A stretch of DNA of 20,927 bases, from positions 65,191 to 86,117 of the forward strand of contig LFRX01000027.1 in assembly GCA_001512985.1 (NCBI GenBank). Reading direction: 5' to 3'. A program made the position numbers and the translations under genes. Shown here piece by piece: positions 7,219-16,111 of this stretch. The notes under the pieces were generated by a model. That model was given only the letters and a program-made list of their open reading frames with translations. It did not search any database and was not told the DNA's origin. Position 1 is the stretch's first letter. The number at the start of each line of letters is the position of its first letter. This stretch comes from Acholeplasmatales bacterium DTU056 (lineage in GTDB: Bacteria; Bacillota_I; Bacilli_A; ML615J-28; CAG-698).

Positions 7219-8128
7219 AAGAATTAGTATTCGATATTTTTTGTAAAAACTCCTGAAAATAATCAGGTAATGGTGCGTTAAATTCGAGATATTCTTGAGT
7301 TCGAGGATGATGAAAGCCGAGTTTTGCTGCATGTAAAAATTGCCCCATTCGTCCAACAACTTTTCGCGGTCCATATACAAAATCGCCAACTACCGGATAA
7401 CCAATGTAAGCCATATGAACCCTAATTTGATGGGTTCTCCCTGTTTCTAATTTGCAGGAGATTAATGTAAAATCATCAAATCGTTCTAAAACAGTAAAGT
7501 TTGTAATCGCTTCTTTGCCATCTTCTACTACAGCCATTTTTTTACGGTCTTTTGGGTCTCTTCCAATCGGTGCATTTATCCTTCCAAAGTTATGGGGAAT
7601 TACACCATGGACTATAGCGATATATTCACGAGTAATCGTTCGATTGGCAAATTGTTTAGCTAATTTGCGATGGGCATAGTTTGTTTTACAAGCAACTAGT
7701 AAACCAGATGTGTCTTTATCTAGACGATGGACAATTCCAGCCCGAGCTGGGCCTTTAATTTCAGATAATGTTTCACAATGGTATAACAATGCGTTAACTA
7801 AAGTATTTTCAAAATTGCCTGTGGCTGGATGTACAACCATCCCACTAGGTTTATTAATTACAATAACATCATCGTCCTCATAATAAATATCTAACGGAAT
7901 ATTTTGCTTTTTTAGTTCTGAAGGAACTGGATCAGGGATTCTTACTTCGATTACATCGCCTAGCTTAAGTTGATAGCTTGGTTTTACAAATTTTTCATTT
8001 ACCATTACGTATCCGTCGATGATCCATTGTTGAATTTGGGTTCGGGTATAATCCGGCATTGTACATGCTAGATATTTATCAATACGTTCACTTTCATTTA
8101 ACTCATAAATTATTTTTTTGTCAGCCAT
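7217..8128 (-). CDS. rluD: RluA/RluD family 23S rRNA pseudouridine synthase (YlyB-like)
   Basis: A 303-residue enzyme that isomerises specific uridines in structured RNA to pseudouridine, most likely in 23S rRNA. An N-terminal S4 RNA-binding domain (about 13-60, ERIDKYL through the DVIEV strand) precedes the RluA catalytic domain. The signature HRLDKDTSGL carries the catalytic aspartate at 137, and GRTHQIRVH is the conserved motif near the C-terminal end. The start ATG at 8128 lies inside the end of lspA, a 19-base overlap, and GAGTG precedes it. The lspA-rluD(ylyB) pair is conserved in Bacillus. It is the last gene of the long operon. The exact target uridines cannot be read from sequence. 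Confidence 0.93.
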   Translation of the reverse strand: MADKKIIYELNESERIDKYLACTMPDYTRTQIQQWIIDGYVMVNEKFVKPSYQLKLGDVIEVRIPDPVPSELKKQNIPLDIYYEDDDVIVINKPSGMVVHPATGNFENTLVNALLYHCETLSEIKGPARAGIVHRLDKDTSGLLVACKTNYAHRKLAKQFANRTITREYIAIVHGVIPHNFGRINAPIGRDPKDRKKMAVVEDGKEAITNFTVLERFDDFTLISCKLETGRTHQIRVHMAYIGYPVVGDFVYGPRKVVGRMGQFLHAAKLGFHHPRTQEYLEFNAPLPDYFQEFLQKISNTNS

Positions 8129-8586
8129 AAAATATCACTCTTTCCAAAGAGTACTGAAATTGCTAAAAGAATAACGCCTATTGTTAAACATATATCGGCA
8201 ACATTGAAAATTGGAAAATCATATTTGAAGAAAATAAAATGTAAAAAATCAATTACTTCACCGCGAAAGACTCGATCTATAAAGTTTCCTAAAGTCCCAG
8301 AAATCATTAAAATTAAACTTATACTATATAGAAAATTATTTTTTAAATCAAAGTCTTTCATTAAATATGCAAAAAAAGCTAGGGAAATAATCGTAATAGT
8401 TATCAAAAACCATAATTGGCCTTGGAAAATTCCCCATGCGGCTCCAGTATTACGATGGGAAGTAATATAAAAAAAGTCTTTTATAATGGTAATACTTTCA
8501 CCATAATTCATTGTTTTATCAATGATTATTTTAGTAATTTGATCTAGCAAAATTAATAATACAATTAAAATAATTCCTAATGTCAT
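8110..8586 (-). CDS. lspA: Lipoprotein signal peptidase (signal peptidase II)
   Basis: LspA cleaves signal peptides of prolipoproteins ahead of the diacylglyceryl-modified cysteine. The 158-residue protein has four hydrophobic segments (about 3-22, 57-76, 86-104, 126-147). The two catalytic aspartates are Asp104 in GNFIDRV and Asp131 in FNVADI. The conserved Asp15 (LLDQITK) and the RNTGAAWG block (45-52) are also present. AGGT lies seven bases before the ATG. It is 19 bases downstream of the unknown membrane protein and overlaps rluD. The ABC binding protein at 17520-18308 has a lipobox and is a plausible local substrate. Confidence 0.97.
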   Translation of the reverse strand: MTLGIILIVLLILLDQITKIIIDKTMNYGESITIIKDFFYITSHRNTGAAWGIFQGQLWFLITITIISLAFFAYLMKDFDLKNNFLYSISLILMISGTLGNFIDRVFRGEVIDFLHFIFFKYDFPIFNVADICLTIGVILLAISVLFGKSDILWLTKK

Positions 8587-8605
8587 ATTCTTTACCTCAT
8601 TGTGC

Positions 8606-9004
8606 TTATTTAATAATGTTTGTGATTGTAAATAAAATGATAAATGTTGCTACCGCAAATCCAATATTTAATGATTGATAAACAAATATAGCTTTAGATG
8701 ACAATTTTTGCAGTTTTGGCTCGTTTGGATAATAGTGTTTCGTTAATTCTAAGGTAAAGTAATTTGATAATCCATTACAAAATAATAACATCAACCATGA
8801 TATTATTATTAATAGACGTAATAACAAGCGATGATATCCTAAAATGAAATATAACTGATAAATAAGTATTATAAGTGGTAAAACAGTTATTATTGTCAAT
8901 ACTAAACTCAATAAAAATGCTAATGTACTTTTAAATCCTTTTAATGGAATATCTGAAAAAGTTTTATAATCTTCCCGTCCTTTTTTCCAAAGATTTTGTT
9001 TCAT
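8606..9004 (-). CDS. Uncharacterised membrane protein, three predicted segments
   Basis: A 132-residue protein I do not recognise. It begins with a basic, hydrophilic stretch of about 24 residues (MKQNLWKKGREDYK...), followed by hydrophobic segments at about 27-56, 60-83 and 105-130. A polar loop of about 20 residues between the second and third contains KHYYPNEPKLQK. There is no signal-peptide cleavage motif, no cysteine pair and no catalytic signature. Its ATG overlaps the TGA stop of the upstream PDZ-Lon protease gene (ATGA), and lspA follows after 19 bases, so it is translationally coupled between two membrane-protease genes. A role linked to membrane protein or lipoprotein handling is a guess from position only. 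Confidence 0.75.
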   Translation of the reverse strand: MKQNLWKKGREDYKTFSDIPLKGFKSTLAFLLSLVLTIITVLPLIILIYQLYFILGYHRLLLRLLIIISWLMLLFCNGLSNYFTLELTKHYYPNEPKLQKLSSKAIFVYQSLNIGFAVATFIILFTITNIIK

Positions 9005-10098
9005 TTCTTAGCCACCTTCTTATTTAGATGTTCAAGAACAGCACTAAATGAATTAACTTCTATTAATTCAAATGATGGATTAGGAAGACGCTCATAAATA
9101 TATTTTGCTTCTTTGAAATTATCAGCAGTCACAAAAAAGATATCAATTGGATAATTATAAAGCAAATCTATTAACTGTGCAGTGATTATTTTTTGTTTGA
9201 CTCCGCCTATAATTCCGCTGGTTCCGTTTAGATTAATTGTTCCAGTACCAACGATTCGATACCCTTTAGTTACGTCCTCATCAACTAAGGCATTATAAAT
9301 TCCTAAAGTTTGCATTAATCCGCCACTTGGCCCTAAATTATTAATTTTCTTTTGATTAAACTTAGGAGTCGCTTCTTTAATATTAAAATCAGGCAATAAA
9401 AATGCTTCGATTAAATATTTTTTATTACAATTATCATTAACTTTTATATCGGTTTCTTCTCGTTTTCCTTCTTTAATTACCGTTAATGTAATTTCCTTTT
9501 GGTTAACATTACATGTATCAGTATCAATTGGACTATTTCGAAGAAGAATTTTTTCGTAATTATCAATTGTAACAGGTTCCCCATTTACTTTAGTAATAGT
9601 ATCACCAAGAGATAATTCTTTTGGTGTATTTTTAAATTTATGGTATATTACTGCACCAGTAAATTCATATGTAATGTTTACATTAGGATTATTCTTCATT
9701 GCTTCGGTATATGCTACAATCACTGAATATTTGATACTTAAATTACGATAAATTTCACCTTGCTTAATATCTTCTTCCTTAGTTAAAACATTTTTAGGAT
9801 CATATTTTTCTAAGTCTAAATGTGGATTTAGTTTACCTATCCATTTTTGAAATAAAGATATTTCACGTTTGGTATATACAGAAACAGTATATACTTCGCC
9901 CATTTTTTTATCTGTATCGATATTAATATAATCACTTACCGGAGTTAATCCTCCTGGCATAATAACTTCATATTCAACTTTTATTAGTGTAATTGATAGA
10001 ATTGCTGCATAAATAATTAAGCTTAGAATAACAAAAATTTTTGTAATTAATTTACTATTAAGGAATGATTTATAAAGTTTTAATAGATATGCTTTCAT
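9001..10098 (-). CDS. Membrane-anchored PDZ/Lon-like serine protease (SepM/YlbL family)
   Basis: A 365-residue protein with one N-terminal membrane segment (about 18-40), an extracellular region with a PDZ domain (about 140-220, including SLGDTITKVNGEPV) and a C-terminal Lon-type proteolytic domain. The Ser-Lys dyad is visible: Ser258 in LGPSGGLMQTL, and Lys303 in the GGVKQKIITA segment, preceded by GTGTINLNG. SepM of streptococci trims a competence peptide outside the cell, and YlbL in Bacillus is linked to cell-cycle control, so this one probably cleaves an extracytoplasmic or membrane substrate. The ATG directly follows the TAA of the deaminase gene, and AGGTGA sits within the end of that gene. 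It overlaps the next gene by four bases. Confidence 0.9.
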   Translation of the reverse strand: MKAYLLKLYKSFLNSKLITKIFVILSLIIYAAILSITLIKVEYEVIMPGGLTPVSDYINIDTDKKMGEVYTVSVYTKREISLFQKWIGKLNPHLDLEKYDPKNVLTKEEDIKQGEIYRNLSIKYSVIVAYTEAMKNNPNVNITYEFTGAVIYHKFKNTPKELSLGDTITKVNGEPVTIDNYEKILLRNSPIDTDTCNVNQKEITLTVIKEGKREETDIKVNDNCNKKYLIEAFLLPDFNIKEATPKFNQKKINNLGPSGGLMQTLGIYNALVDEDVTKGYRIVGTGTINLNGTSGIIGGVKQKIITAQLIDLLYNYPIDIFFVTADNFKEAKYIYERLPNPSFELIEVNSFSAVLEHLNKKVAKK

Positions 10099-10572
10099 TT
10101 AATCACCTATCTTTATCGAAAATGGTTTAATTTTGCGATAAGAGATATTTGCAGAGGCAAGCATACGCTTTGCTGCTATATTCGATGGAGTATTATTATA
10201 TTTATCTTCTAAATAAACAATTTCTCTTATACCGCTTTGAATTAACAATTTACAACACTCATGACATGGGAAAAGAGTAACATATAAGGTACAATTTTTT
10301 AGGGAGGTTGTTGAATTTAAGATGGCATTCGTCTCCGCATGGACCACATATGGATATTTTGTATTTATAAAATCACCTTCATTGTTCCAAGGATATTCAT
10401 CATCGTCACATCCATAGGGAAAACCGTTATAACCAATCCCAACAATACGTTTATCTTGATTAACAATACATGCACCAACTTGTGTATTAGGGTCTTTGCT
10501 ACGCAAACTGGAAAGCAAAGCAACCCCCATAAAATATGTATCCCAATCAATATAATCTGTTCGTTTTTTCAT
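10099..10572 (-). CDS. comEB: dCMP deaminase (ComEB-like)
   Basis: A zinc-dependent cytidine deaminase-fold enzyme of 157 residues. The metal and proton-shuttle residues are His78 and Glu80 (VVHAETNAIL) and Cys103 and Cys106 (FPCHECCKLL). The N-terminal WDTYFMGVALL and DPNTQVGACIV blocks fit the dCMP deaminase subgroup, which makes dUMP for thymidylate synthesis, rather than tRNA adenosine deaminase. In Bacillus the homologue sits in the come locus with DNA-uptake genes; here it lies in a tRNA/membrane operon with no come genes, so metabolism rather than competence is likely. The ATG overlaps the TGA of the upstream gene (ATGA), and the stop is directly followed by the next start codon. Confidence 0.92.
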   Translation of the reverse strand: MKKRTDYIDWDTYFMGVALLSSLRSKDPNTQVGACIVNQDKRIVGIGYNGFPYGCDDDEYPWNNEGDFINTKYPYVVHAETNAILNSTTSLKNCTLYVTLFPCHECCKLLIQSGIREIVYLEDKYNNTPSNIAAKRMLASANISYRKIKPFSIKIGD

Positions 10573-10805
10573 TTTTTATCCTCAATTTCGCATTCTTGAC
10601 GAATTTGTTCAAGGATTTCTTTTTTCATTTCTTCAACTTTTTTTAAACTAATCATACAAGTTGATGATGCACATGTACGGCATTGCTCAGGTAGTTCAAC
10701 ATTATCTGGAGTTTTTGTTTTACGATTTAGGATAGTTACTAGTAAAAATAAGATAACTAATCCAACTATTATTAATCCTTGAATTACTATGCTGGCTAAA
10801 AACAT
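10569..10805 (-). CDS. Small membrane protein with a C-x2-C-x4-C cluster, unknown function
   Basis: A 78-residue protein starting at the ATG 10805..10803, chosen because AAGGTGG lies nine bases upstream; the start overlaps the TAA of tcdA by one base. The frame stays open further upstream, but that part lies within tcdA. One membrane segment spans about residues 4-26, followed by a basic patch (NRKTKT), then a cysteine cluster at Cys42, Cys45 and Cys50 (CRTCASSTC), and a charged, probably helical tail with Cys72. The arrangement suggests an N-out/C-in anchor carrying a small metal or redox site, but this is inference. It overlaps the deaminase gene by four bases. I know no family that fits with confidence. 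Confidence 0.75.
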   Translation of the reverse strand: MFLASIVIQGLIIVGLVILFLLVTILNRKTKTPDNVELPEQCRTCASSTCMISLKKVEEMKKEILEQIRQECEIEDKK

Positions 10806-11497
10806 TATTTTATGCCACCTTTCTGTAATAATTGCATTATACAATAATGGGCACATACTAAACCAAATGAAGCTGTCACTGGCATATAAGAACCTAAATT
10901 TGGAATCTCTTGCGGTTTTTCTTTGGAATATGCCACCATTACTTTTGAAGTTATTTTATCATCTCGTAGTTTTTTCCGAATTATTTTGGCAATCGGATCA
11001 TAACTTGTTTTTCTAATATCATCAATTATGATATTGAATGGAGACAGTTTTTTGGCTGCCCCCATTGAACTTATAAAATTAATATTATGTGATATACAAT
11101 TGCAAATTAACTCATATTTGGCTTTAATATCATCTATAGCGTCAATTAAGAAGTCAATTTTATGACTAAATAGAGTCATTTTAGATTCTTGACCATATTT
11201 ATTTGCGATTTTAATAACTTTAATATTAGGATTAATTTCCTGTAGTTTATTAGCAAGAACATCTACTTTTACTTTGCCAATGGTATTATCGTTTGCAATA
11301 ATTTGTCGATTAATATTAGTAATATCTACAACATCAAAATCTTGAATAATAAGTGTCCCCACTCCTGAACGAGCTAAGGCTTCTGCGGCTACGCCACCAA
11401 CACCGCCAACACCAATAACAGCAACTGTAGATTGTTGTAATATTTGAAGACCTTCAGGCTTAATTAAATATTCAATTCGTTCAAAACGTTTATTCAT
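10805..11497 (-). CDS. tcdA: tRNA threonylcarbamoyladenosine dehydratase
   Basis: An E1/ThiF-fold protein of 230 residues. TcdA uses ATP to cyclise t6A37 to ct6A in ANN-decoding tRNAs. The nucleotide loop GVGGVGG is at about 29-35, followed by the acidic [13 protein letters not shown] segment. The blocks that distinguish TcdA from ThiF/MoeB are present: [28 protein letters not shown], and [19 protein letters not shown]. No CxxC zinc pairs are seen, also as in TcdA. Its ATG overlaps the end of aspS by eight bases, and in Bacillus the homologue yrvM likewise follows hisS-aspS. It ends one base into the next start codon. Confidence 0.92.
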   Translation of the reverse strand: MNKRFERIEYLIKPEGLQILQQSTVAVIGVGGVGGVAAEALARSGVGTLIIQDFDVVDITNINRQIIANDNTIGKVKVDVLANKLQEINPNIKVIKIANKYGQESKMTLFSHKIDFLIDAIDDIKAKYELICNCISHNINFISSMGAAKKLSPFNIIIDDIRKTSYDPIAKIIRKKLRDDKITSKVMVAYSKEKPQEIPNLGSYMPVTASFGLVCAHYCIMQLLQKGGIK

Positions 11498-13247
11498 TGT
11501 CTATAGCAATTTTAATTTTTAATTCTTCAAGTTGTTTTGGTGAGACAGTGTTTGGAGCTTCACTCATTAAGTCAAAAGCATTATTTGTTTTCGGGAATGC
11601 AATAACATCACGTAATGAACTTGATTTAGTTAAAATCATAACTAGTCGGTCAAGTCCTAAAGCAATTCCACCATGAGGTGGTGTTCCGTATTGTAAAGCT
11701 TCTAAGAAAAAGCCAAATTTTTCTTTTGCTTCTTCTTCAGTTAGTCCAATTGCTTTAAACATTTTACTTTGAGTTTCTTGATTATGAATACGAATTGAGC
11801 CTCCGCCTAATTCATAGCCATTTAAAACGATGTCGTAGGCCTTAGCTTTTACTGCACTTGGATTACTTAACATTAACTCTTCTTGTCCATCTTTTGGAGA
11901 TGTAAATGGATGATGAGCAGCCACATAACGATTAGTCTCTTCGTCATATTCAAATAATGGCCAATCAACAACCCATAAGAAATCAAAAACATTTGGATCA
12001 ATTAAATTCAATTGCTTACCTAAATGAACACGTAATTGACCTAGTGAAACATTAGTGATTTCTTTCTCATCTGCAACAATCACCACTAAGTCATTATTTT
12101 CTAAATTTAAAACATTAATTAGTTCATCTTTTATATCATTAGTTATAAATCGAGCAAGAGAACCATTAAATTCATTATTTTCATATTTAAACCAAATTAA
12201 CCCTTTTGCTTTATAGCGTTTCGCTATTTCTTCTAATTCAGAAATATTCTTACGGCTAAAGTTATGGGCTTGATTTTTAATATTGATAGCTTTAACTAAA
12301 CCATTATTATTGATAGCATTTTGGAATATCAAAAAATCAATTTTTTTAGCTACATCTGTTAAATCAATTAGTTCTAAACCAAAACGTGTATCTGGTTTAT
12401 CACTACCATATCGGTTCATGGCTTCTTCATAAGATAAACGTTTAAAAGGAGTTTTTATTTGAATATCTAAAGCGTCTTTTAAAACTTTTTTCATTAGTCC
12501 TTCAGTAACCCCAATTACATCGTCTTCATTAACAAAACTCATTTCAACATCGATTTGTGTAAATTCCATTTGACGATCCGCACGTAAGTCTTCATCACGG
12601 AAACACTTAGCAATTTGGAAATACTTTTCAAACCCAGCAATCATTAATAATTGTTTGTATAATTGCGGGGATTGAGGAAGGGCGTAGAATTTACCTGGAT
12701 GAACACGTGATGGAACTAAATAGTCACGAGCACCTTCAGGAGTAGATTTCCCAAACATTGGTGTCTCTACTTCGATAAAGTCTAAACTATCAAAATAATT
12801 GCGAACACTCATAGTAATTTTATGTCGTAAAATGAAGTTACGTTGCATAATTGGACGACGTAAATCCAAATAACGATATTTCATACGCACTTCTTCTAGT
12901 GCATCTGTCTCATCAGCAATAATCATCGGTGTTTGCTTAGCTGTTGATAAAACTTTTAGTTCATTTACATCAATTTCAATATCACCTGTAGGAAGGTTTT
13001 TATTTTTACTTTCGCGTTCAATCACTTTTCCCTTTACTAATATAACATATTCATTTTTTAACTCTTCACAAATTCCATAATTTTTATTATCAGGGCGAAC
13101 AACTAATTGAGTTATTCCGTAACGGTCACGTAAATCTATAAAAATAATTCCACCTAAATTACGTTTTCGAGCAATCCATCCTGTTAAAGTAACTTCTTTA
13201 TTAACATCAGAAATTCTTAGTTCACCATTATTGTGCGTTCTCATCAT
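11490..13247 (-). CDS. aspS: Aspartyl-tRNA synthetase
   Basis: A class II synthetase of 585 residues, the bacterial length. It has an N-terminal OB-fold anticodon-binding domain (about 1-105), class II motif 2 [16 protein letters not shown] (about 216-231), the bacterial GAD insertion (about 280-400) and motif 3 [14 protein letters not shown] (about 526-539). It charges tRNA-Asp; whether it also mischarges tRNA-Asn depends on genes outside the window. The frame is open to an ATG at 13268, but AAGGA lies seven bases before the ATG at 13247, which gives the expected N-terminus [10 protein letters not shown]. It overlaps hisS by 20 bases, the usual Bacillota hisS-aspS pair. Confidence 0.97.
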   Translation of the reverse strand: MMRTHNNGELRISDVNKEVTLTGWIARKRNLGGIIFIDLRDRYGITQLVVRPDNKNYGICEELKNEYVILVKGKVIERESKNKNLPTGDIEIDVNELKVLSTAKQTPMIIADETDALEEVRMKYRYLDLRRPIMQRNFILRHKITMSVRNYFDSLDFIEVETPMFGKSTPEGARDYLVPSRVHPGKFYALPQSPQLYKQLLMIAGFEKYFQIAKCFRDEDLRADRQMEFTQIDVEMSFVNEDDVIGVTEGLMKKVLKDALDIQIKTPFKRLSYEEAMNRYGSDKPDTRFGLELIDLTDVAKKIDFLIFQNAINNNGLVKAINIKNQAHNFSRKNISELEEIAKRYKAKGLIWFKYENNEFNGSLARFITNDIKDELINVLNLENNDLVVIVADEKEITNVSLGQLRVHLGKQLNLIDPNVFDFLWVVDWPLFEYDEETNRYVAAHHPFTSPKDGQEELMLSNPSAVKAKAYDIVLNGYELGGGSIRIHNQETQSKMFKAIGLTEEEAKEKFGFFLEALQYGTPPHGGIALGLDRLVMILTKSSSLRDVIAFPKTNNAFDLMSEAPNTVSPKQLEELKIKIAIDNE

Positions 13248-14538
13248 AACAAAATCCTTCCTTTGCATTTATTAGTTCATATGGTAAATAATTTAATAAA
13301 TCACTAATTGGAATTGTAACTTGAGTTTTATTAGCAACATCCTTTACAGTAATTAGGTTTTCTTTACGCTCATTTTCGCCAATAATTAAAATATATTCAA
13401 CATTTAATTTTTCTGATAATCTAAATTGTGGTTTCATTGAAATGTTTTTATAATCAAATTCAACTTTTAAACCTAGTTTACGAAGATATAAAGCCAATCG
13501 TTGTGCTTCGATTTTGGATTGTTCATCTAATGCCATAATAAAGATTTCTGGATTAATTTTTAAAGATGGCCATACATTTTGACGATCCATTAATTCTATC
13601 AATCTTTCAACTCCAAACGCATAACCTACTCCAGGAATATCAGGTCCATTTAAATCTTTAACCAAATTACCATATTTTCCGCCAGCACAAATTGCTAAGT
13701 TATTTAATTCATCATCGGATTTGATAATAAATTCAAATACAGTATCAGTATAATAATCTAAACCACGAACTAAGTTTTCATCAATTTCATATTTTATACC
13801 GAATGTATCTAGACCACGCAATACTTCATTAAAATAATCAATGGATTCTTGAGATAAATAATCCTTAATCTTTGGAGCATTTTTCATAAAATCTTGATTG
13901 ACATCTACTTTACAATCTAAAATTCGCATTGGGTTTTTCTCTAAACGAACTTTACAGTCATTACATAATTTATCGGTATATTTATTAAAATATTCAACCA
14001 AAGCTTTTTGGTATTTATCACGTGATGATAAATCCCCAATTGTATTAATTTTTAAAACGATATTTTGTAAGTTTAATTTTTCAATAATAGTCCAAGCACT
14101 TAAAATGATATCGACATCAAGTATTGCTGTGCTATTTCCAAATGCTTCGACTCCAAATTGATGAAATTGGCGATATCGACCCGCTTGAGGACGTTCATAT
14201 CTAAAAATAGGTCCAAAATAAAAATATTTATTTACATCTATGCTATTCGCATAAATTTTATTTTCAATGAAGGCACGTACTACAGGTGCAGTCCCTTCTG
14301 GACGCAATGTTATGCTTCGATTTGAACGATCAAAAAAAGAATACATTTCTTTTGTAACAATGTCACTTTGTTCACCAAGTCGATTAAAAACTGCTGTATT
14401 TTCAAAAATTGGAGTAATCATTTCTTTAAAACCAAATTTTTTGATTTCATTACTACATACTTGTTCAATATAACGAAACTTTTCTGCATCCAAATCAAAA
14501 AAATCTCTTGTTCCTTTAATTTTTTGAATTGTTGACAT
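13228..14538 (-). CDS. hisS: Histidyl-tRNA synthetase
   Basis: A class II synthetase of 436 residues. KGTRDF at 8-13, class II motif 2 ([20 protein letters not shown], 112-131) and the histidine-specific [13 protein letters not shown] (258-270) are all present, with motif 3 [11 protein letters not shown] near 315-325 and a C-terminal anticodon-binding domain from about 335. A CNDC pair at 192-195 lies in the insertion domain, where some bacterial HisRS enzymes carry cysteines. AGGAGG is placed seven to eight bases before the ATG at 14538. It is the first gene of a nine-gene operon and follows a 160-base leader with a candidate attenuator. Confidence 0.97.
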   Translation of the reverse strand: MSTIQKIKGTRDFFDLDAEKFRYIEQVCSNEIKKFGFKEMITPIFENTAVFNRLGEQSDIVTKEMYSFFDRSNRSITLRPEGTAPVVRAFIENKIYANSIDVNKYFYFGPIFRYERPQAGRYRQFHQFGVEAFGNSTAILDVDIILSAWTIIEKLNLQNIVLKINTIGDLSSRDKYQKALVEYFNKYTDKLCNDCKVRLEKNPMRILDCKVDVNQDFMKNAPKIKDYLSQESIDYFNEVLRGLDTFGIKYEIDENLVRGLDYYTDTVFEFIIKSDDELNNLAICAGGKYGNLVKDLNGPDIPGVGYAFGVERLIELMDRQNVWPSLKINPEIFIMALDEQSKIEAQRLALYLRKLGLKVEFDYKNISMKPQFRLSEKLNVEYILIIGENERKENLITVKDVANKTQVTIPISDLLNYLPYELINAKEGFCYDENAQ

Positions 14539-14552
14539 AGTAATCCTCCTAA

Positions 14553-14697
14553 CTGAAAAGTAAAAGTCCCTAAAGATAAACTTTAAGGACGATTATTCAC
14601 ATCAAAGTAAGAGCTAAGACATCACCCACTGTTAAAGTTACCTTTATGACATATAAGATGATTTTATCCTTAAAAGATTTATTAATACATATAATAT
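14553..14697 (-). promoter_or_regulatory. hisS leader with candidate attenuator, not a T-box
   Basis: From a start near 14697 the leader runs about 160 bases to hisS. Near its end a 10-bp stem (one G-U) pairs 14590..14581 with 14575..14566 around a 5-base loop; TTTTACTTTT follows, a terminator with an interrupted U-tract. An upstream segment TTTAAGGA (14674..14667) is perfectly complementary to TCCTTAAA (14589..14582) in the terminator 5' arm, so the two pairings exclude each other. In between is a 5-bp hairpin with a GTAA tetraloop (14646..14633). I find no T-box consensus and no run of histidine codons in a leader peptide. Confidence 0.55.
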
Positions 14698-14703
14698 ATA
14701 ATT

Positions 14704-14732
14704 ATTATATAGATTTTTAGTAATTTTGTCAA
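14704..14732 (-). promoter_or_regulatory. Consensus promoter of the hisS operon
   Basis: A perfect TTGACA (14732..14727) and a perfect TATAAT (14709..14704) with a 17-bp spacer; the strongest promoter in the window. It begins 20 bases after the cca stop codon. Confidence 0.9.
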
Positions 14733-14751
14733 GATAACCAATTTAACAGTT

Positions 14752-15981
14752 TTATTCTTTTTCTAATTGTAAAAAAATATCTTTTACATATGAAACAAGA
14801 TATTCTTTATTATTTAAGTTGGGATTATCAATAACAATTTGGAGACATTGATTCAAAATTTTATAAATAATTGTTCCTTCCTCTAAACCCATTTCAAGCA
14901 AATCATTTCCAGTAATTGCTAAATCTTTAAATGAATATGGTTCATTATTTGTAATTATTTCGTTAAGTAATTTCTTACAATCATTAACTATTTGTTCATA
15001 CATTATATCCCTATTAACTTTTGCAATTACTAAATGGATATTTAAAACTTTATCAAATATTTCAATTGGTACTTTACGAATAATTCGTTTAATAAATGGT
15101 TTACTATTTGCCATTTGAATGTTTAAATAATTTGTAATTGTTGTTACGATTTTAATTTCCTTTCTCGAACATTTTAAACTTGTCATTACTTCAATAGCAT
15201 TTATTTTGCTTTTAGCAAACAAAAATGCTAATCTTACTAAAGGATCTTGCTCTAAATTTTCATAAACTTTAAATAAATATTCATCATCTTGAATTTGGGT
15301 TAATTGCGGTAAAAAGACTACAAAATATTCCTTATATTTAATCCATGACTCGTAATTTAAGTATAAAAGGATTTTAAAAAATTCATTACGTAAGCGCTCA
15401 ATCGAGATATATTGCAAATTGTTTTTTAGTTTTTTCATCGCTTCAAGAGTTTTGTCATCTATCATAAACCCTAAACTAATTGCAAAACGAATAGCTCTAA
15501 TTATGCGTAGTGCATCCTCATTAAAACGTTTCATTGGATCGCCAACACAGCGAATTATCTTTTTATGTAAATCTTCAAGACCATTAAAGTAGTCAATTAA
15601 TCCTTCTTCTTGATTATAGGCAAAGGCATTAATAGTAAAATCTCTTCGACTTAAATCAGTATATAAATCATCCGTAAACTCGACCATTTTAGGGCGACGA
15701 TAATCTTCATAAATTGTTTCTTTCCGGAAAGTCGTTATTTCATAAAAGTTTTCATTGTATTGTACAGTAATGGTACCATATTTTTCTCCTATAGTTAGAA
15801 TAAAATAATTACGAAAAATATGCTTTATTTGATTAGGAGTAGCATTCGTAGCAAAGTCAAAATCGTGAGTTTCTTTGCCGAGTAATAGATCACGAATTGA
15901 CCCTCCTACGCAATATGCTTTGAAATTCGCGGCTTTAATTTTATTTAATATTTCTAATACCTCTCTTGGTAAATTAAGCAT
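14752..15981 (-). CDS. cca: CCA tRNA nucleotidyltransferase
   Basis: A class II tRNA nucleotidyltransferase of 409 residues that adds or repairs the 3' CCA of tRNAs. The head-domain motif GGSIRD (26-31) and the metal-binding pair Asp40/Asp42 (HDFDFATNA) mark the polymerase active site. RRDFTINAFAYN and GDPMKRFNEDALRIIRAIRFA are the conserved neck and nucleotide-selecting blocks; the C-terminal half is the usual variable helical body. No HD phosphohydrolase motif is seen. Because head and neck motifs are shared with poly(A) polymerase I, the CCA assignment rests on size and lineage. AAGGTG lies five bases before the ATG. No terminator follows, so transcripts can enter the hisS leader. Confidence 0.92.
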   Translation of the reverse strand: MLNLPREVLEILNKIKAANFKAYCVGGSIRDLLLGKETHDFDFATNATPNQIKHIFRNYFILTIGEKYGTITVQYNENFYEITTFRKETIYEDYRRPKMVEFTDDLYTDLSRRDFTINAFAYNQEEGLIDYFNGLEDLHKKIIRCVGDPMKRFNEDALRIIRAIRFAISLGFMIDDKTLEAMKKLKNNLQYISIERLRNEFFKILLYLNYESWIKYKEYFVVFLPQLTQIQDDEYLFKVYENLEQDPLVRLAFLFAKSKINAIEVMTSLKCSRKEIKIVTTITNYLNIQMANSKPFIKRIIRKVPIEIFDKVLNIHLVIAKVNRDIMYEQIVNDCKKLLNEIITNNEPYSFKDLAITGNDLLEMGLEEGTIIYKILNQCLQIVIDNPNLNNKEYLVSYVKDIFLQLEKE

Positions 15982-16023
15982 TTCATCACCTTAAAATGTA
16001 AATCTATTATTTATTATATAATT

Positions 16024-16032
16024 AGTATAACA
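16024..16032 (-). promoter_or_regulatory. Extended -10 promoter of cca
   Basis: TGTTATACT (16032..16024) is an extended -10 without a clear -35 box. A second possible -10, TATAAT, lies at 16018..16013. Either gives a short leader before cca. Confidence 0.45.
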
Positions 16033-16071
16033 TAGTTATTAGTAAATTAAAATGGATGAATAAAAAATCAT

Positions 16072-16106
16072 AAAAAAATCAGAGTTTTGTGAATACAAAA
16101 CTCTGA
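16072..16106 (-). terminator. Intrinsic terminator of the amino acid ABC operon
   Basis: A perfect 12-bp stem (TCAGAGTTTTGT at 16106..16095 region against ACAAAACTCTGA) with a 4-base loop, followed by seven T at 16078..16072. It starts six bases after the ATPase stop codon. Confidence 0.95.
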
Positions 16107-16111
16107 AATTA

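Noticed and set aside
10806..10856. Upstream N-terminal extension of the small Cys-containing protein
   Set aside because: These codons lie inside tcdA; a strong ribosome binding site places the start at 10805.
14553..14697. T-box riboswitch before hisS
   Set aside because: The T-box consensus (AGGGTGGNACCGCG) is absent; the nearest string, AGTGGGTGATG, does not match, and the leader is shorter than usual.
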